A stretch of 64,000 nucleotides of DNA from Rhodanobacter denitrificans (GTDB lineage: Bacteria > Pseudomonadota > Gammaproteobacteria > Xanthomonadales > Rhodanobacteraceae). Position 1 is the first letter of the stretch; each line of letters begins with the position of its first letter. Of the stretch, positions 31,479-40,060 are shown one piece after another. Location: positions 124,001 to 188,000 of the forward strand of contig QFPO01000008.1 of the NCBI GenBank assembly GCA_003241385.1, read 5' to 3'. Under the pieces are notes generated by a model. The model was not told where the DNA came from. It was given only the letters and a program-made list of their open reading frames with translations, and ran no database searches. Made by a program: the position numbers and the translations under genes.

Positions 31479-33001
31479 GAGGCCTCCTGCGCGGCGGCGG
31501 GTTCGGTCAACAGGGCACGCCGGATCTTGCCGGACGCGGTTTTGGGCAGGGCCGCGACGAACTCGACCTGCTTGGGAATCTTGTAGGCGGCCAGGCGCGC
31601 GCGGCAATGCGCCTTGACGCGATCGGCGTCGGGCGCGGCGCCGGCGGCCGGCACGATCACGGCCTTGATCGCCTGGCCGAGCGTCGCGTCATCGATGCCG
31701 ACCACGGCGACCTCGGCGACCTCGGGCAGCTCGGCGATCGCTTCCTCGACGTCGAGCGGATGCACGCGGTGCGCGCCGGTCTTGATCATGTCGCTGCGAC
31801 GGCCGGCGAGGAACAGGAAGCCATCCTCGTCGAGCCGGCCCAGATCGCCGGTGCGCAGCCAGCCGTCCTGCAGCACCGCGGCGCTGGCGTCCGGATCGTG
31901 CCAGTAGCCGCTCATGACGCCGGGGCCCTGCGCCCAGACCTCGCCGTCGGCGCCGGGCGGCAGCGGGCGACCGGCCTCGTCGCGGATCGCGATGCGCACG
32001 CCGGGAATCGCCACGCCGGCCGATCCGGGCTTGTCGTCGAGACGATCGGGCGGGACATAGGTCAGCCGCGCGGTCGCCTCGGTCTGGCCGTACATCACGT
32101 ACAGCGCCGTGCCGGGCAGGGCCGCGCGCAGCCGCGCGACCAGGGCCGGCGCCATCGCGCCGCCGGCCTGGGTCAGATAGCGCAGTGCCGACAGGTCGTA
32201 GTCGGCCAGCGGCACGCGATCGAGCAGCAGGGCGTAGGTCGAGGGCACGCCGGAGAAGCCGCTGGCGCGTTCGCGCGCGAGCGTCTCGACGATCAGATGC
32301 GGAAACACCAGGTTCGGCTCGATCACCAGGCGCGCGCCGACCGCCAGATGCGTATGCAGCACCGAGGCGCCGTAGGAGTAGTAGAACGGCAGGATCGAGA
32401 CGATGCTGTCCTCGCCGGTCAGGCCCAGGTACGCGACGATCGCCTCGACGTTGGCCGCGAAATTGGCATGACTGAGCATCACGCCTTTCGGCGCGCCGGT
32501 GGTGCCGGAGGTGTAGAGGATCGCGGCCAGCGCGAACGGGTCGACCGGTTCGAACGCGAGCGGCGCGGCCTCCAGCGCCTGCGTCCAGCCGGTTGCGCCG
32601 TTGGCGCCGGCGGCGTCGAGCACGACGCGCAGCGGCGGCGGATCGAGCCCGGCCGCCGCCTCGATCGCGTCGCGGCCGGCCGCCTCGTGCACGAGCACGC
32701 GCGCGCCGGCGTGGCGCAGCCACGGCGCGAAGTCGCGCGCGCGCGCCTGGGCGTTCAGCGGCACGACGGCGGCGCCGGCGATCCAGGCGCCGTACCAGGC
32801 GATCGCCGCCTCGATGCGGTTGGGCAGAATCAGTGCGACGCGATCACCGGGCAGGCAGCCGGCCGCACGCAGAAAGCCGGCGAAGCGCCGTGCCGCGTCG
32901 ACGAAGCCGGCATAGTCGATGCGCTGCGCGCCCTGCACGAGGGCGATGCGCCGCGGCTCGGACAGGGCGATCGCCGCGACCCGATCGGCGAGCGCGATCA
33001 T
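31475..33001 (-). CDS. Class I adenylate-forming ligase (acyl-CoA/acyl-ACP synthetase type)
   Basis: A 508-residue ANL enzyme. The AMP-binding P-loop is YTSGTTGAPKGV (163-174), the core motif includes LYVMYGQTEATARL, the hinge region is WLRTGDLGRLDEDGF and the C-terminal catalytic Lys sits in PKTASGKIRR. It activates a carboxylic acid as AMP ester and passes it to a thiol. Directly upstream, 10 bp away, is an acyl carrier protein gene, so ACP is the likely acceptor. Similar ligases are known from exosortase A-type EPS loci. The substrate is not readable. Confidence 0.9.
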   Translation of the reverse strand: MIALADRVAAIALSEPRRIALVQGAQRIDYAGFVDAARRFAGFLRAAGCLPGDRVALILPNRIEAAIAWYGAWIAGAAVVPLNAQARARDFAPWLRHAGARVLVHEAAGRDAIEAAAGLDPPPLRVVLDAAGANGATGWTQALEAAPLAFEPVDPFALAAILYTSGTTGAPKGVMLSHANFAANVEAIVAYLGLTGEDSIVSILPFYYSYGASVLHTHLAVGARLVIEPNLVFPHLIVETLARERASGFSGVPSTYALLLDRVPLADYDLSALRYLTQAGGAMAPALVARLRAALPGTALYVMYGQTEATARLTYVPPDRLDDKPGSAGVAIPGVRIAIRDEAGRPLPPGADGEVWAQGPGVMSGYWHDPDASAAVLQDGWLRTGDLGRLDEDGFLFLAGRRSDMIKTGAHRVHPLDVEEAIAELPEVAEVAVVGIDDATLGQAIKAVIVPAAGAAPDADRVKAHCRARLAAYKIPKQVEFVAALPKTASGKIRRALLTEPAAAQEAS

Positions 33002-33011
33002 CGCCGGCAGC

Positions 33012-33260
33012 TCAGGCGGCGAGCCGGCGCGCCAGGAACGCGCTGATCGCGTCGATCGAATCGAAGTTCGCCGGCACCATCTCCTCCGGCGCGATGCGGA
33101 TGCCGTGGGTCTCTTCGAGAAAGCCGATCAGCTCGAGGATGCCGGTCGAGTCGACGATGCCGGCACCGATCAGCGAGTCGCCGTCGGCCAGCGCGTTCGC
33201 GTCGTCCGTGAACAGGAAGTTCTTCAGCACAAACTGCCTGACCTGCTGCCGGTGATCCAT
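33012..33260 (-). CDS. Acyl carrier protein
   Basis: An 82-residue carrier. Ser38 in GIVDSTGILEL is the phosphopantetheine attachment site, and helices flank it as in type II ACPs. It differs from the fatty-acid AcpP (not the usual DSL motif) and is placed beside its own ligase, so it is a dedicated carrier for the EPS-decoration module. A CATAAT box on the minus strand lies 33 bp upstream and could start a separate transcript. Confidence 0.9.
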   Translation of the reverse strand: MDHRQQVRQFVLKNFLFTDDANALADGDSLIGAGIVDSTGILELIGFLEETHGIRIAPEEMVPANFDSIDAISAFLARRLAA

Positions 33261-33292
33261 GCCTTCCCCGCGTGTCGTTGCGAACGGGCGCG

Positions 33293-33298
33293 ATTATG
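33293..33298 (-). promoter_or_regulatory. Putative -10 box (CATAAT) of ACP-ligase-NadE-GNAT operon
   Basis: On the minus strand CATAAT is followed by CGCGCCC. It lies in the 217-bp gap between asnB and the ACP gene, which is the only large gap in the minus-strand set from 36591 to 29458. Confidence 0.4.
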
Positions 33299-33477
33299 CC
33301 CGAACCCGATCGGCGCGACGGCACCGGCGGGAACGCCCTGCACCGCGCGATCGATGACGAGGAACGCCCGCGCAGGCCGATCACCGATATCTCACGCGAG
33401 CGCGCACGCCGCCGGCGCGAGCGCGCGCCGGCCCGCGATCTCGGGTCGGCACCGCTCGGCCGCGTCCGGGCCGCTTC

Positions 33478-35412
33478 TCAGCCGCCGCGCAGTTCGCGTT
33501 CGAGCAGCAGCGTCGAGAGGATGCCGACGAAGGCCTGGTTGTCGGCGAAGCCGGTCGCGCGGCCGGCGCGGACCTTGGCGTAGAGCCGGCCGACCGCGTC
33601 GGCGTCGAACAGGCCGCTCGCGCGCAGGTTCGACTCCTCCAGCAGCGCTTCGACGTAGTCGAGCGGCCGCCCGTCGACGACGAAGCTGGTGCTGTCCGGC
33701 GCCCGGTACGGCTGCTTGGTGCGCTGTGCGATGTCGGCCGGCAGCAGATCGGCCAGCGCCTTGCGCAGCAGGTACTTCTCGGTGAGGCCGCGGATCTTGT
33801 ACGACGGCGGCAGCCGGTTCGCGAACTCGATCAGCGTGTGGTCCAGATACGGGAAGCGGCCCTCGATCGAGGCCGCCATCGCGACGCGATCGCCCTGCGA
33901 GGACAGCAGATAGCCGGCCAGCAGCGTCTTGGCCTCGACGTACTGGTCCTGTGCCAGCGGCGACCAGCGCCCGATACCGGCCGGCAGGCGCGATTCGACC
34001 AGGGCCAGCGGATCGCGCTCGGCCGCCGCGGCACGCAGTTCCGGCGACAGGAACGTCAGCGCGCGGCGCGAGGTGGTCCAGCGCGGCAGATGCGCGAACA
34101 CGGGCCGGCCCAGGTGCTCGCGGCCCTGGCTGAAGAACGCGGCCGCGAACGCCGGATTGCCGACCGGCGAGTGCTCCAGATAGCCGTAGAGACGCCCGAG
34201 CAGGGCCGGCCGCCAGCGCGACCCGGGCTGGCGCGCCCAGAACCGGCGCACCTTGGCTTCCTTGAACAGGTCGTAGCCGGCGAACACCTCGTCGGCCCCC
34301 TCGCCGGTCAGCACGACCGTGTAGCCGGCCTCGCGCACGGCGCCGGCCAGCAGCATCAGCGGCACCGCGGCGGTGCGCAGCACCGGCGTCTCGGTATGCG
34401 CGATCAGCCGCGGAAACGCCTCGCCGATGCGGCGCCGGTCGATCTTCAGCGTCGTGTGCTCGGTGCCGAGATGGCGCACCATCGCCAGCTGATGCGCGCT
34501 CTCGTCGAATTCCGGCTCGTCGAACGCGACCGAGAACGTGCGCACCGGCGTCGCCGTGAAGCTGCGGATCAGCGCGACGATACCGGACGAGTCGAGTCCG
34601 CCGCTCAGATACGCGCCGACCGGCACGTCGGCGCGCAGTTGCAGGCGCACCGCATCGACCAGGCGCTCGCGCAGCTCGGCCGCGGCCGCCTCGACGCCGG
34701 CGAAGCGCGCCGGCGCGGTGTCGGCGGCATCGGGAAACGTCCAGTCCCAGTAGCGCGTCAGCGTGCGGCGGCCGTCGTCCTCGATCGCGAGCAGATGGCC
34801 CGGCGGCAGGCTCGCGACCTCGGCGTGCACGGTGTCCGGATCGAGCGGCGCCCAGAAGCTGAAAGCCTGCACGAGGCCGGCCGGATCGAGCCGCGCGCGC
34901 TCGGGCAGCGCGGCGCGCAGCGCCTTGACCTCGGACGCGAACCAGAGCGCGCCGCGCGCCTGCGTGTAGTACAGCGGGCGGATGCCGGCGCGGTCGCGCG
35001 CGAGCACGAGGCGGCGGCGCACCTGATCCCACAGCGCGATCGCGAACTGGCCGTTCAGGTGATCGACGAAGGCGTCGCCGTAGCGGTCGTACAGATGCAC
35101 GATCACTTCGGTGTCCGACTGCGTGTAGAAGCGATGGCCGCGCGCCTCCAGGTCGGCGCGCAGCTCGACGTAGTTGAAGATCTCGCCGTTGAACACGGTC
35201 CAGACCGTGCGCGCCGGGTTGTGGATCGGCTGCTGGCCGCCGGCCAGGTCGATGATCGACAGCCGCGCGTGGGCCAGGCCGACGCCCTCGCCGACGTGGT
35301 AGCCGTAGCCGTCCGGGCCGCGGTGATGCAGCGTATGGATCATCGCCTCCAGCGTCGCGCGCGTCGGCTCGGCGCGCTGCGGGTTCCCTACGAATCCGGC
35401 GATTCCGCACAC
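33478..35412 (-). CDS. asnB: Asparagine synthase-type glutamine amidotransferase (EPS-locus AsnB)
   Basis: A 644-residue two-domain enzyme. It starts MCGIAGF, so Cys2 is the N-terminal glutaminase nucleophile after Met removal; HHRGPDG and FNGEIFNY belong to the same domain. The synthetase half contains the PP-loop SGGLDSSG. It transfers ammonia from Gln to an acyl-adenylate. Copies inside EPS loci usually amidate an uronic-acid or acyl group rather than make asparagine. It starts 6 bp after the glycosyltransferase gene upstream, so they share a transcript. Confidence 0.88.
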   Translation of the reverse strand: MCGIAGFVGNPQRAEPTRATLEAMIHTLHHRGPDGYGYHVGEGVGLAHARLSIIDLAGGQQPIHNPARTVWTVFNGEIFNYVELRADLEARGHRFYTQSDTEVIVHLYDRYGDAFVDHLNGQFAIALWDQVRRRLVLARDRAGIRPLYYTQARGALWFASEVKALRAALPERARLDPAGLVQAFSFWAPLDPDTVHAEVASLPPGHLLAIEDDGRRTLTRYWDWTFPDAADTAPARFAGVEAAAAELRERLVDAVRLQLRADVPVGAYLSGGLDSSGIVALIRSFTATPVRTFSVAFDEPEFDESAHQLAMVRHLGTEHTTLKIDRRRIGEAFPRLIAHTETPVLRTAAVPLMLLAGAVREAGYTVVLTGEGADEVFAGYDLFKEAKVRRFWARQPGSRWRPALLGRLYGYLEHSPVGNPAFAAAFFSQGREHLGRPVFAHLPRWTTSRRALTFLSPELRAAAAERDPLALVESRLPAGIGRWSPLAQDQYVEAKTLLAGYLLSSQGDRVAMAASIEGRFPYLDHTLIEFANRLPPSYKIRGLTEKYLLRKALADLLPADIAQRTKQPYRAPDSTSFVVDGRPLDYVEALLEESNLRASGLFDADAVGRLYAKVRAGRATGFADNQAFVGILSTLLLERELRGG

Positions 35413-35418
35413 GGGCGC

Positions 35419-36591
35419 TTACTCCTTCGATCGGGCGGTGGCGCCGCGCGCGTCGAGCGCTTCGCGGCAGGCGGTCAGCGTATCGGCGGCGACCTCGCCC
35501 CAGCTGCGCGAGTAGCGGCGCGACAGCGCGGCCTCGTCCCAGTCGCGGTCGAGCACGGCCGCGAGCGCAGCGGCCAGCGCTGCGGCATCGCGCGGCGGCA
35601 CCAGCACCGCGCAGCTCGCGTCGACGACCTCGGGCACGCCGCCGACCGGCGTCGACACCACCGGGCGGCCGCAGGCCAGCGCCTCGACCAGCACGTTCGG
35701 ATGGCCTTCCGAATAGCTCGGCAGCGCGAGCAGATCGCAGGCCGCCATCCATTCGGCAACCTGCGGCGCGGCCTGTGCGCCGGCCAGGCGCAGCCCGCTG
35801 GCGGGATCGGCCGCGAGCGTCGCGAATTCGGCCTGCAGCGGCCCATCGCCGACCAGCACCCACTCGGCATGCGGTCGTGCGCAGCGCAGGCTGCGCATCG
35901 CCTCGGCCAGCTCGCGCAGGCCCTTCTCGGCGACCAGGCGGCCGACGTAGAGCACCAGCTCGGCATCGGCCGCGACGCCGAGTGCGGCGCGCGCCGCGGC
36001 GCGGTCGCGGCGGTGGAAGATCGCCGCGTCGCAGCCGTTGGCGACGACGCGGACGCGGGCCGGGTCGGCGCCGTAGTCGGCGACCGCGAGCCGTCCGAGA
36101 TCGGCGCTGACGACGAGCAGGCGGTCGGCGCCGCGCACGACCGGCACGGTCAGCCGGCGGCTGATCGCGTCGCGCACGCGGATGTCCGAGCCGCGCGCAC
36201 CGGCGACGAACGGCACGCCGAGCCGGCGCGCGACGCGCTGCGCGCCGAACGCATCGGGGTACAGCCAGTACGACAGGATCACATCGGGCCCAAACGCGCG
36301 CGCGCCGGCGGCGATCGCACGCGCGCAGAGCCAGCCGTTGAACGGCCGCGTCAGCGCCGGCAGCGCCGGATAGGTCGGCCAGGCCGCGTCGAGCTCGGTG
36401 ACCGGCTCGCGCGGGTCCGGCGCGCGGTACAGATAGCTCGCCGGCTGCGCCCAGCGCGGATAGCGAGCGACCGGGCTCAGCACGCGGACCGTCGCCAGCC
36501 GGGCCAGCTCGCGCAGGGTCTGATGGATCGGACGTCCGCGCGTGGGTTCGCCGGCCAGCGGAAACTGCGAGGTCACGACGAGTAGGCGCAT
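35419..36591 (-). CDS. Glycosyltransferase family 4
   Basis: A 390-residue GT-B enzyme. The N-terminal domain begins MRLLVVTSQFPLAGEPTRG. The C-terminal domain carries VLYVGRLVAEKGLRELAEAM and the EGHPNVLVEALACGRPVV stretch (E-x7-E), which binds the nucleotide sugar. It acts at the inner face of the membrane on a lipid-linked glycan. Upstream in-frame codons are ignored because the fold starts at this Met. It is the first gene of the minus-strand set that continues with asnB. Confidence 0.9.
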   Translation of the reverse strand: MRLLVVTSQFPLAGEPTRGRPIHQTLRELARLATVRVLSPVARYPRWAQPASYLYRAPDPREPVTELDAAWPTYPALPALTRPFNGWLCARAIAAGARAFGPDVILSYWLYPDAFGAQRVARRLGVPFVAGARGSDIRVRDAISRRLTVPVVRGADRLLVVSADLGRLAVADYGADPARVRVVANGCDAAIFHRRDRAAARAALGVAADAELVLYVGRLVAEKGLRELAEAMRSLRCARPHAEWVLVGDGPLQAEFATLAADPASGLRLAGAQAAPQVAEWMAACDLLALPSYSEGHPNVLVEALACGRPVVSTPVGGVPEVVDASCAVLVPPRDAAALAAALAAVLDRDWDEAALSRRYSRSWGEVAADTLTACREALDARGATARSKE

Positions 36592-36701
36592 GCGGTCGGC
36601 GACGGCGGCAGGGGCACGGCCGGCGATTGTAGCGAGTGTGCCGCCCGGCCGGGCCGCGACGGCCGGTCCGCGACGGCTCTGGCGCGCCGCCGGCACCCGC
36701 G

Positions 36702-36707
36702 TATGAT
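36702..36707 (+). promoter_or_regulatory. Putative -10 box (TATGAT) of acyltransferase gene
   Basis: TATGAT followed by GCGCGCC, 39 bp before the GTG at 36747. The divergent glycosyltransferase begins 110 bp away on the other strand. Confidence 0.45.
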
Positions 36708-36746
36708 GCGCGCCAACTGCGCCCCCCGGGCGCCCGGAGTGGCACC

Positions 36747-37772
36747 GTGCCGACCGCTTCGCCGCCCGAATCCCGCGTCGTCGAACTCGATGCGCTGCGC
36801 GGACTGGCCGCGCTCGCGGTCGTCGCCTACCACTACACGACCCAGTACGGCAAGCTCTACGGCCATCTCGGCACGCCGCCGCCGTCGTTCGCGTTCGGCA
36901 ACTACGGCGTGCAGCTGTTCTTTCTGATCAGCGGCTTCGTGATCTTCATGACGCTCGAGCGCACGCGCTCGGCGACGGACTTCGTGGTCTCGCGCTTCTC
37001 GCGGCTGTTCCCGGCGTACTGGACCGCGATCGTGCTGAGCGCGCTGGTCGTCTACACGATCGGTATGCCGTCGCAGCGGCTGCCGTGGCGCGACGTGGTG
37101 CTCGACTTCACGATGATCCAGCAGGTGCTCGGCGCCGAGCACCTGGACGGCTCGTACTGGACGCTGGAGGTGGAGCTGTTCTTCTACGCGCAGATGCTCG
37201 GCTGGTTCGTGCTCGGCCTGCTCGGCCGGATCCGCTGGATCATCGTCGGCTGGCTGCTCCTGTCGGTCGCCTACGGCGTCGCCGAGCGGCACGGCGTGCA
37301 TCTGTCCTACACGCTGCGCGAGCTGACGATCGCCCATCACATCCCGTTCTTCGCGATGGGCATCCTGTTCTACCGGCTGCGCACGCGGCCGGCGCAATGG
37401 CGCCTGGACGTCGCGCTGATCGCGCTGTGCCTGATCGCGATCGCGGTCGCCTATCCGCCTGTGTTCGCGCTGACCGCGGTGATCTGCGCGGCGATCTTCA
37501 CGCTGTTCGTGACCGGCCGCCTGCGCTGGCTGCGCGCGGCGCCGTTCGCGTTCTTCGGCACGATCTCCTACTCGCTGTACCTGCTGCACCAGGCGATCGG
37601 CTTCAGCCTGATCTGGCATTTCGAACAGGCCGGCCTGCCGGCGGGACGCGCCGCGCTGGTCGCGGCGGCCCTGGTCACGATACTGGCAACGGGCCTGACG
37701 TTCGCGGTCGAACGGCCGGCGATGCGGCTGATCCGCCAAGCCTGGAGAAAACGCCGCAGCGCGATCGCCTGA
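36747..37772 (+). CDS. Membrane acyltransferase 3 family
   Basis: A 341-residue multi-pass protein with about ten hydrophobic segments. The family entry ELDALRGLAALAVVAYHY carries the catalytic-type His. SRFSRLFPAYWTA holds the R-x10-R-like positive motif, and SYSLYLLHQAIGF is the usual final helix. It would O-acylate (usually O-acetylate) a glycan at the membrane. GTG is the start, with GGAG 7 bp upstream. It is the only plus-strand gene in this part of the locus. Confidence 0.9.
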   Translation: MPTASPPESRVVELDALRGLAALAVVAYHYTTQYGKLYGHLGTPPPSFAFGNYGVQLFFLISGFVIFMTLERTRSATDFVVSRFSRLFPAYWTAIVLSALVVYTIGMPSQRLPWRDVVLDFTMIQQVLGAEHLDGSYWTLEVELFFYAQMLGWFVLGLLGRIRWIIVGWLLLSVAYGVAERHGVHLSYTLRELTIAHHIPFFAMGILFYRLRTRPAQWRLDVALIALCLIAIAVAYPPVFALTAVICAAIFTLFVTGRLRWLRAAPFAFFGTISYSLYLLHQAIGFSLIWHFEQAGLPAGRAALVAAALVTILATGLTFAVERPAMRLIRQAWRKRRSAIA

Positions 37773-37974
37773 GGCGTCGGCCTGGCGCGGGCCGCGGTTC
37801 GGCCACACACCGGGGCTGCGGCACTGGGCGCGTGCGGGGACGCCCCCGTGACGAAACGCGCCGGTGCGTACCGGTCGCGCCTTCAACAGGCCGCGACCGG
37901 CTGCGGGGCGATGCGGCCTCCATCGCGCCGGCGCGATGCACGCGCCGTCGCGCGATGCGCCCTGCCCGGCCCGC

Positions 37975-40044
37975 TCAGCCCGGCCCGAACGTCTCGTCCA
38001 GGCCCTGGCGTACGCCCTTGCGCGGCGTCCAGCCGAGCCCGTCGCGCGCGGCGGCGGTGTCGAAGTTCGCGAGCGGCCGCAGCGAGCGCACGCGGTAGCG
38101 CGTCAGCGGCACGTCGCGGCGCAGCAGCTTGCCGAGCAGCTCGACGCCCCAGGCCAGACCCATGAAGACCTTGACCGGCACGCGCGTGACGCGCAGCTCG
38201 GCGCCGAGCTTGCGCTGCGCGCGCGCCAGATAGGCCGCCTGCGTGACCGGTTCGGGATCGACGACGTTGAACGTGCGGCCGACCGCTTCGGGCCGCTCGC
38301 CGGCCAGCAGCAGCGCGTCGACGACGTCGTCGACGTAGACCAGCGGAATCGTCTGGTCGCCTTCGCCGATCGCGAGCCAGCGGCCGGCCAGCGCGACGAC
38401 CGCGTTCGGCGTGACCTTCTCGGCGCCGGGCCCGAAGATCTGGCCGGGCCGCACGATCACCGCCGGCAGGCCGCGGTGATCGATCGCCTCGGCGACGTAG
38501 CGCTCGGCATTGAGCTTGGTCTGCGTGTACGCGCCGCGCGCCTGCGGCGTCGGCTCCAGCGCGGACTGCTCGGTCATCGGCACGACCGGGTCGCGGCCGG
38601 CGTGGTCGAACACGCTCATCGAGCTGACGTAGACCAGCCGTCCGGTGCCGTGGCGCAGGCAGGCGTCGACGATGTTGCGCGTGCCCCAGACCGTGCCGGC
38701 CTCGAAGTCGCGCGCGCTGCCGCGCATCGCGGCACCGACGTGATAGACGAGCGGCACGCCACCGACCGCATGGTCGACGATGCGCGGATCGCCGAGATCG
38801 CCGACGATCTGCTCGATGCCGGCGTCGTCGCGGTAGGCGGCGACCGGACGGCGCACCAGCACGCGCACGCGCTGGCCGCGCGCGCGCAGCGCGCGGACGA
38901 CGGCGCGGCCGAGGAAGCCGGCGGCACCGGTCACCAGCGCGTCGGCCGGCGCCGGCGGCGTGTCCAGGCGCGCCTTCAGTTCCTCGCGGCGCAGGCGGTC
39001 GGGCTCGGCGCAGATCGGCTCGAGCAGGCGGATCACGCGCAGGGCGTCCTCACCGGTGAACGGCGGTCGCGCGTTGTCGCGCGCGGCGTGCGCGAAATCG
39101 GCCGCGCCTTTCTGGATGCCCGGCGACGGCCGCAGCAGGCCGGTCGCGAAGCGGACCACGTTCCACGGCACGCGCACGACGTCGGCGAGCGCGCTCAGCC
39201 AGGTGTTGACGACGATGCCGATGAACTTGGGTCCCGGCAGCACGCGGTGGATGCGGCACACCTGCAGGAAGCGGTCGGCCTCGATCGTGCCGCGCGTGCC
39301 GCGCACGACCAGACGGCTCTCCATCGGCCGCGCGTTCCACGACAGCAGCAGCCGTCCGACCGCGCCGTCGTCGGCGGCGGCCAGCTGCCACTCGTCGAAG
39401 CGCAGGTTCGGATCGCGGCCGGAGGACTGGTAGCGCACGTCGATGTCGCGCAGCGGACCGAGAAACGCCTCGAGCGTGTACAGCCCGTGCACGCCCAGAT
39501 CGCGGAACGGGTAGGAACCCTGCGCGACCTGGCCCGGCAGCGGACCACCGGCATAGGCCGGGTACTCGGAGCTGCGCAGCACGTCGACCGAGACGACCTC
39601 GCCGATCCTGCCGGCACGCACGGCCTGCAGCGCCTTGATGACGACCGGATCGAGCAGGTCCGAATGATTGACGCCGAGGATCAGGCCCTTCTCCTCGGCC
39701 TTGGCGATCATCGCCTCGCATTCGGCGACGGTGTCGGCCATCGGCTTCTCGACCAGCACGCCGCAGCCGAACCGGTCCATCGCGCGGATCGCCAGTGCCG
39801 CGTGCGAGGCCGGCGGCGTCAGGATGTAGACCACCTGCGGCCGCGCCGGCGCGAGCTCGTCCAGATCGGCGACGACGCGTTCGATGCCGTAACGCTGCGC
39901 CAGGGCGTGCGCGGCTTCGAGGTTGGGATCGCACAGGCCGACGACGTCGACGAAGTCGAGCCGCTTGAGTGCGGCCAGATGGTGGCTGGCGACGTAGCCG
40001 GCGCCGATCAGGGCGACGCGCAGCCGGGAGGCGTCCGCAGTCAT
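37975..40044 (-). CDS. Fusion: Gfo/Idh/MocA oxidoreductase + NAD-dependent epimerase/dehydratase
   Basis: A 689-residue protein with two Rossmann enzymes in one chain. The N-terminal half (1-360) is Gfo/Idh/MocA: GAGYVAS at 15-20, the EKP motif at 99-101 and a His in DLGVHGLY (H186). The C-terminal half (366-689) is an extended SDR with TGAAGFLG at 372-379 and the Y506-x3-K510 pair (YTQTK). Together they could carry out two consecutive NAD-dependent steps on a sugar nucleotide or lipid-linked sugar. The frame is continuous, with no sign of an artefact. It lies 16 bp downstream of a glycosyltransferase gene. Confidence 0.88.
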   Translation of the reverse strand: MTADASRLRVALIGAGYVASHHLAALKRLDFVDVVGLCDPNLEAAHALAQRYGIERVVADLDELAPARPQVVYILTPPASHAALAIRAMDRFGCGVLVEKPMADTVAECEAMIAKAEEKGLILGVNHSDLLDPVVIKALQAVRAGRIGEVVSVDVLRSSEYPAYAGGPLPGQVAQGSYPFRDLGVHGLYTLEAFLGPLRDIDVRYQSSGRDPNLRFDEWQLAAADDGAVGRLLLSWNARPMESRLVVRGTRGTIEADRFLQVCRIHRVLPGPKFIGIVVNTWLSALADVVRVPWNVVRFATGLLRPSPGIQKGAADFAHAARDNARPPFTGEDALRVIRLLEPICAEPDRLRREELKARLDTPPAPADALVTGAAGFLGRAVVRALRARGQRVRVLVRRPVAAYRDDAGIEQIVGDLGDPRIVDHAVGGVPLVYHVGAAMRGSARDFEAGTVWGTRNIVDACLRHGTGRLVYVSSMSVFDHAGRDPVVPMTEQSALEPTPQARGAYTQTKLNAERYVAEAIDHRGLPAVIVRPGQIFGPGAEKVTPNAVVALAGRWLAIGEGDQTIPLVYVDDVVDALLLAGERPEAVGRTFNVVDPEPVTQAAYLARAQRKLGAELRVTRVPVKVFMGLAWGVELLGKLLRRDVPLTRYRVRSLRPLANFDTAAARDGLGWTPRKGVRQGLDETFGPG

Positions 40045-40060
40045 CGGAGAAATCCTTGGG

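Noticed and set aside
33838..36585. A 915-codon plus-strand open frame opposite asnB and the glycosyltransferase
   Set aside because: Spans two well-supported genes and shows no domain; also the minus-strand 1,117-codon frame at 33392-36745 is an out-of-frame shadow of the same genes.
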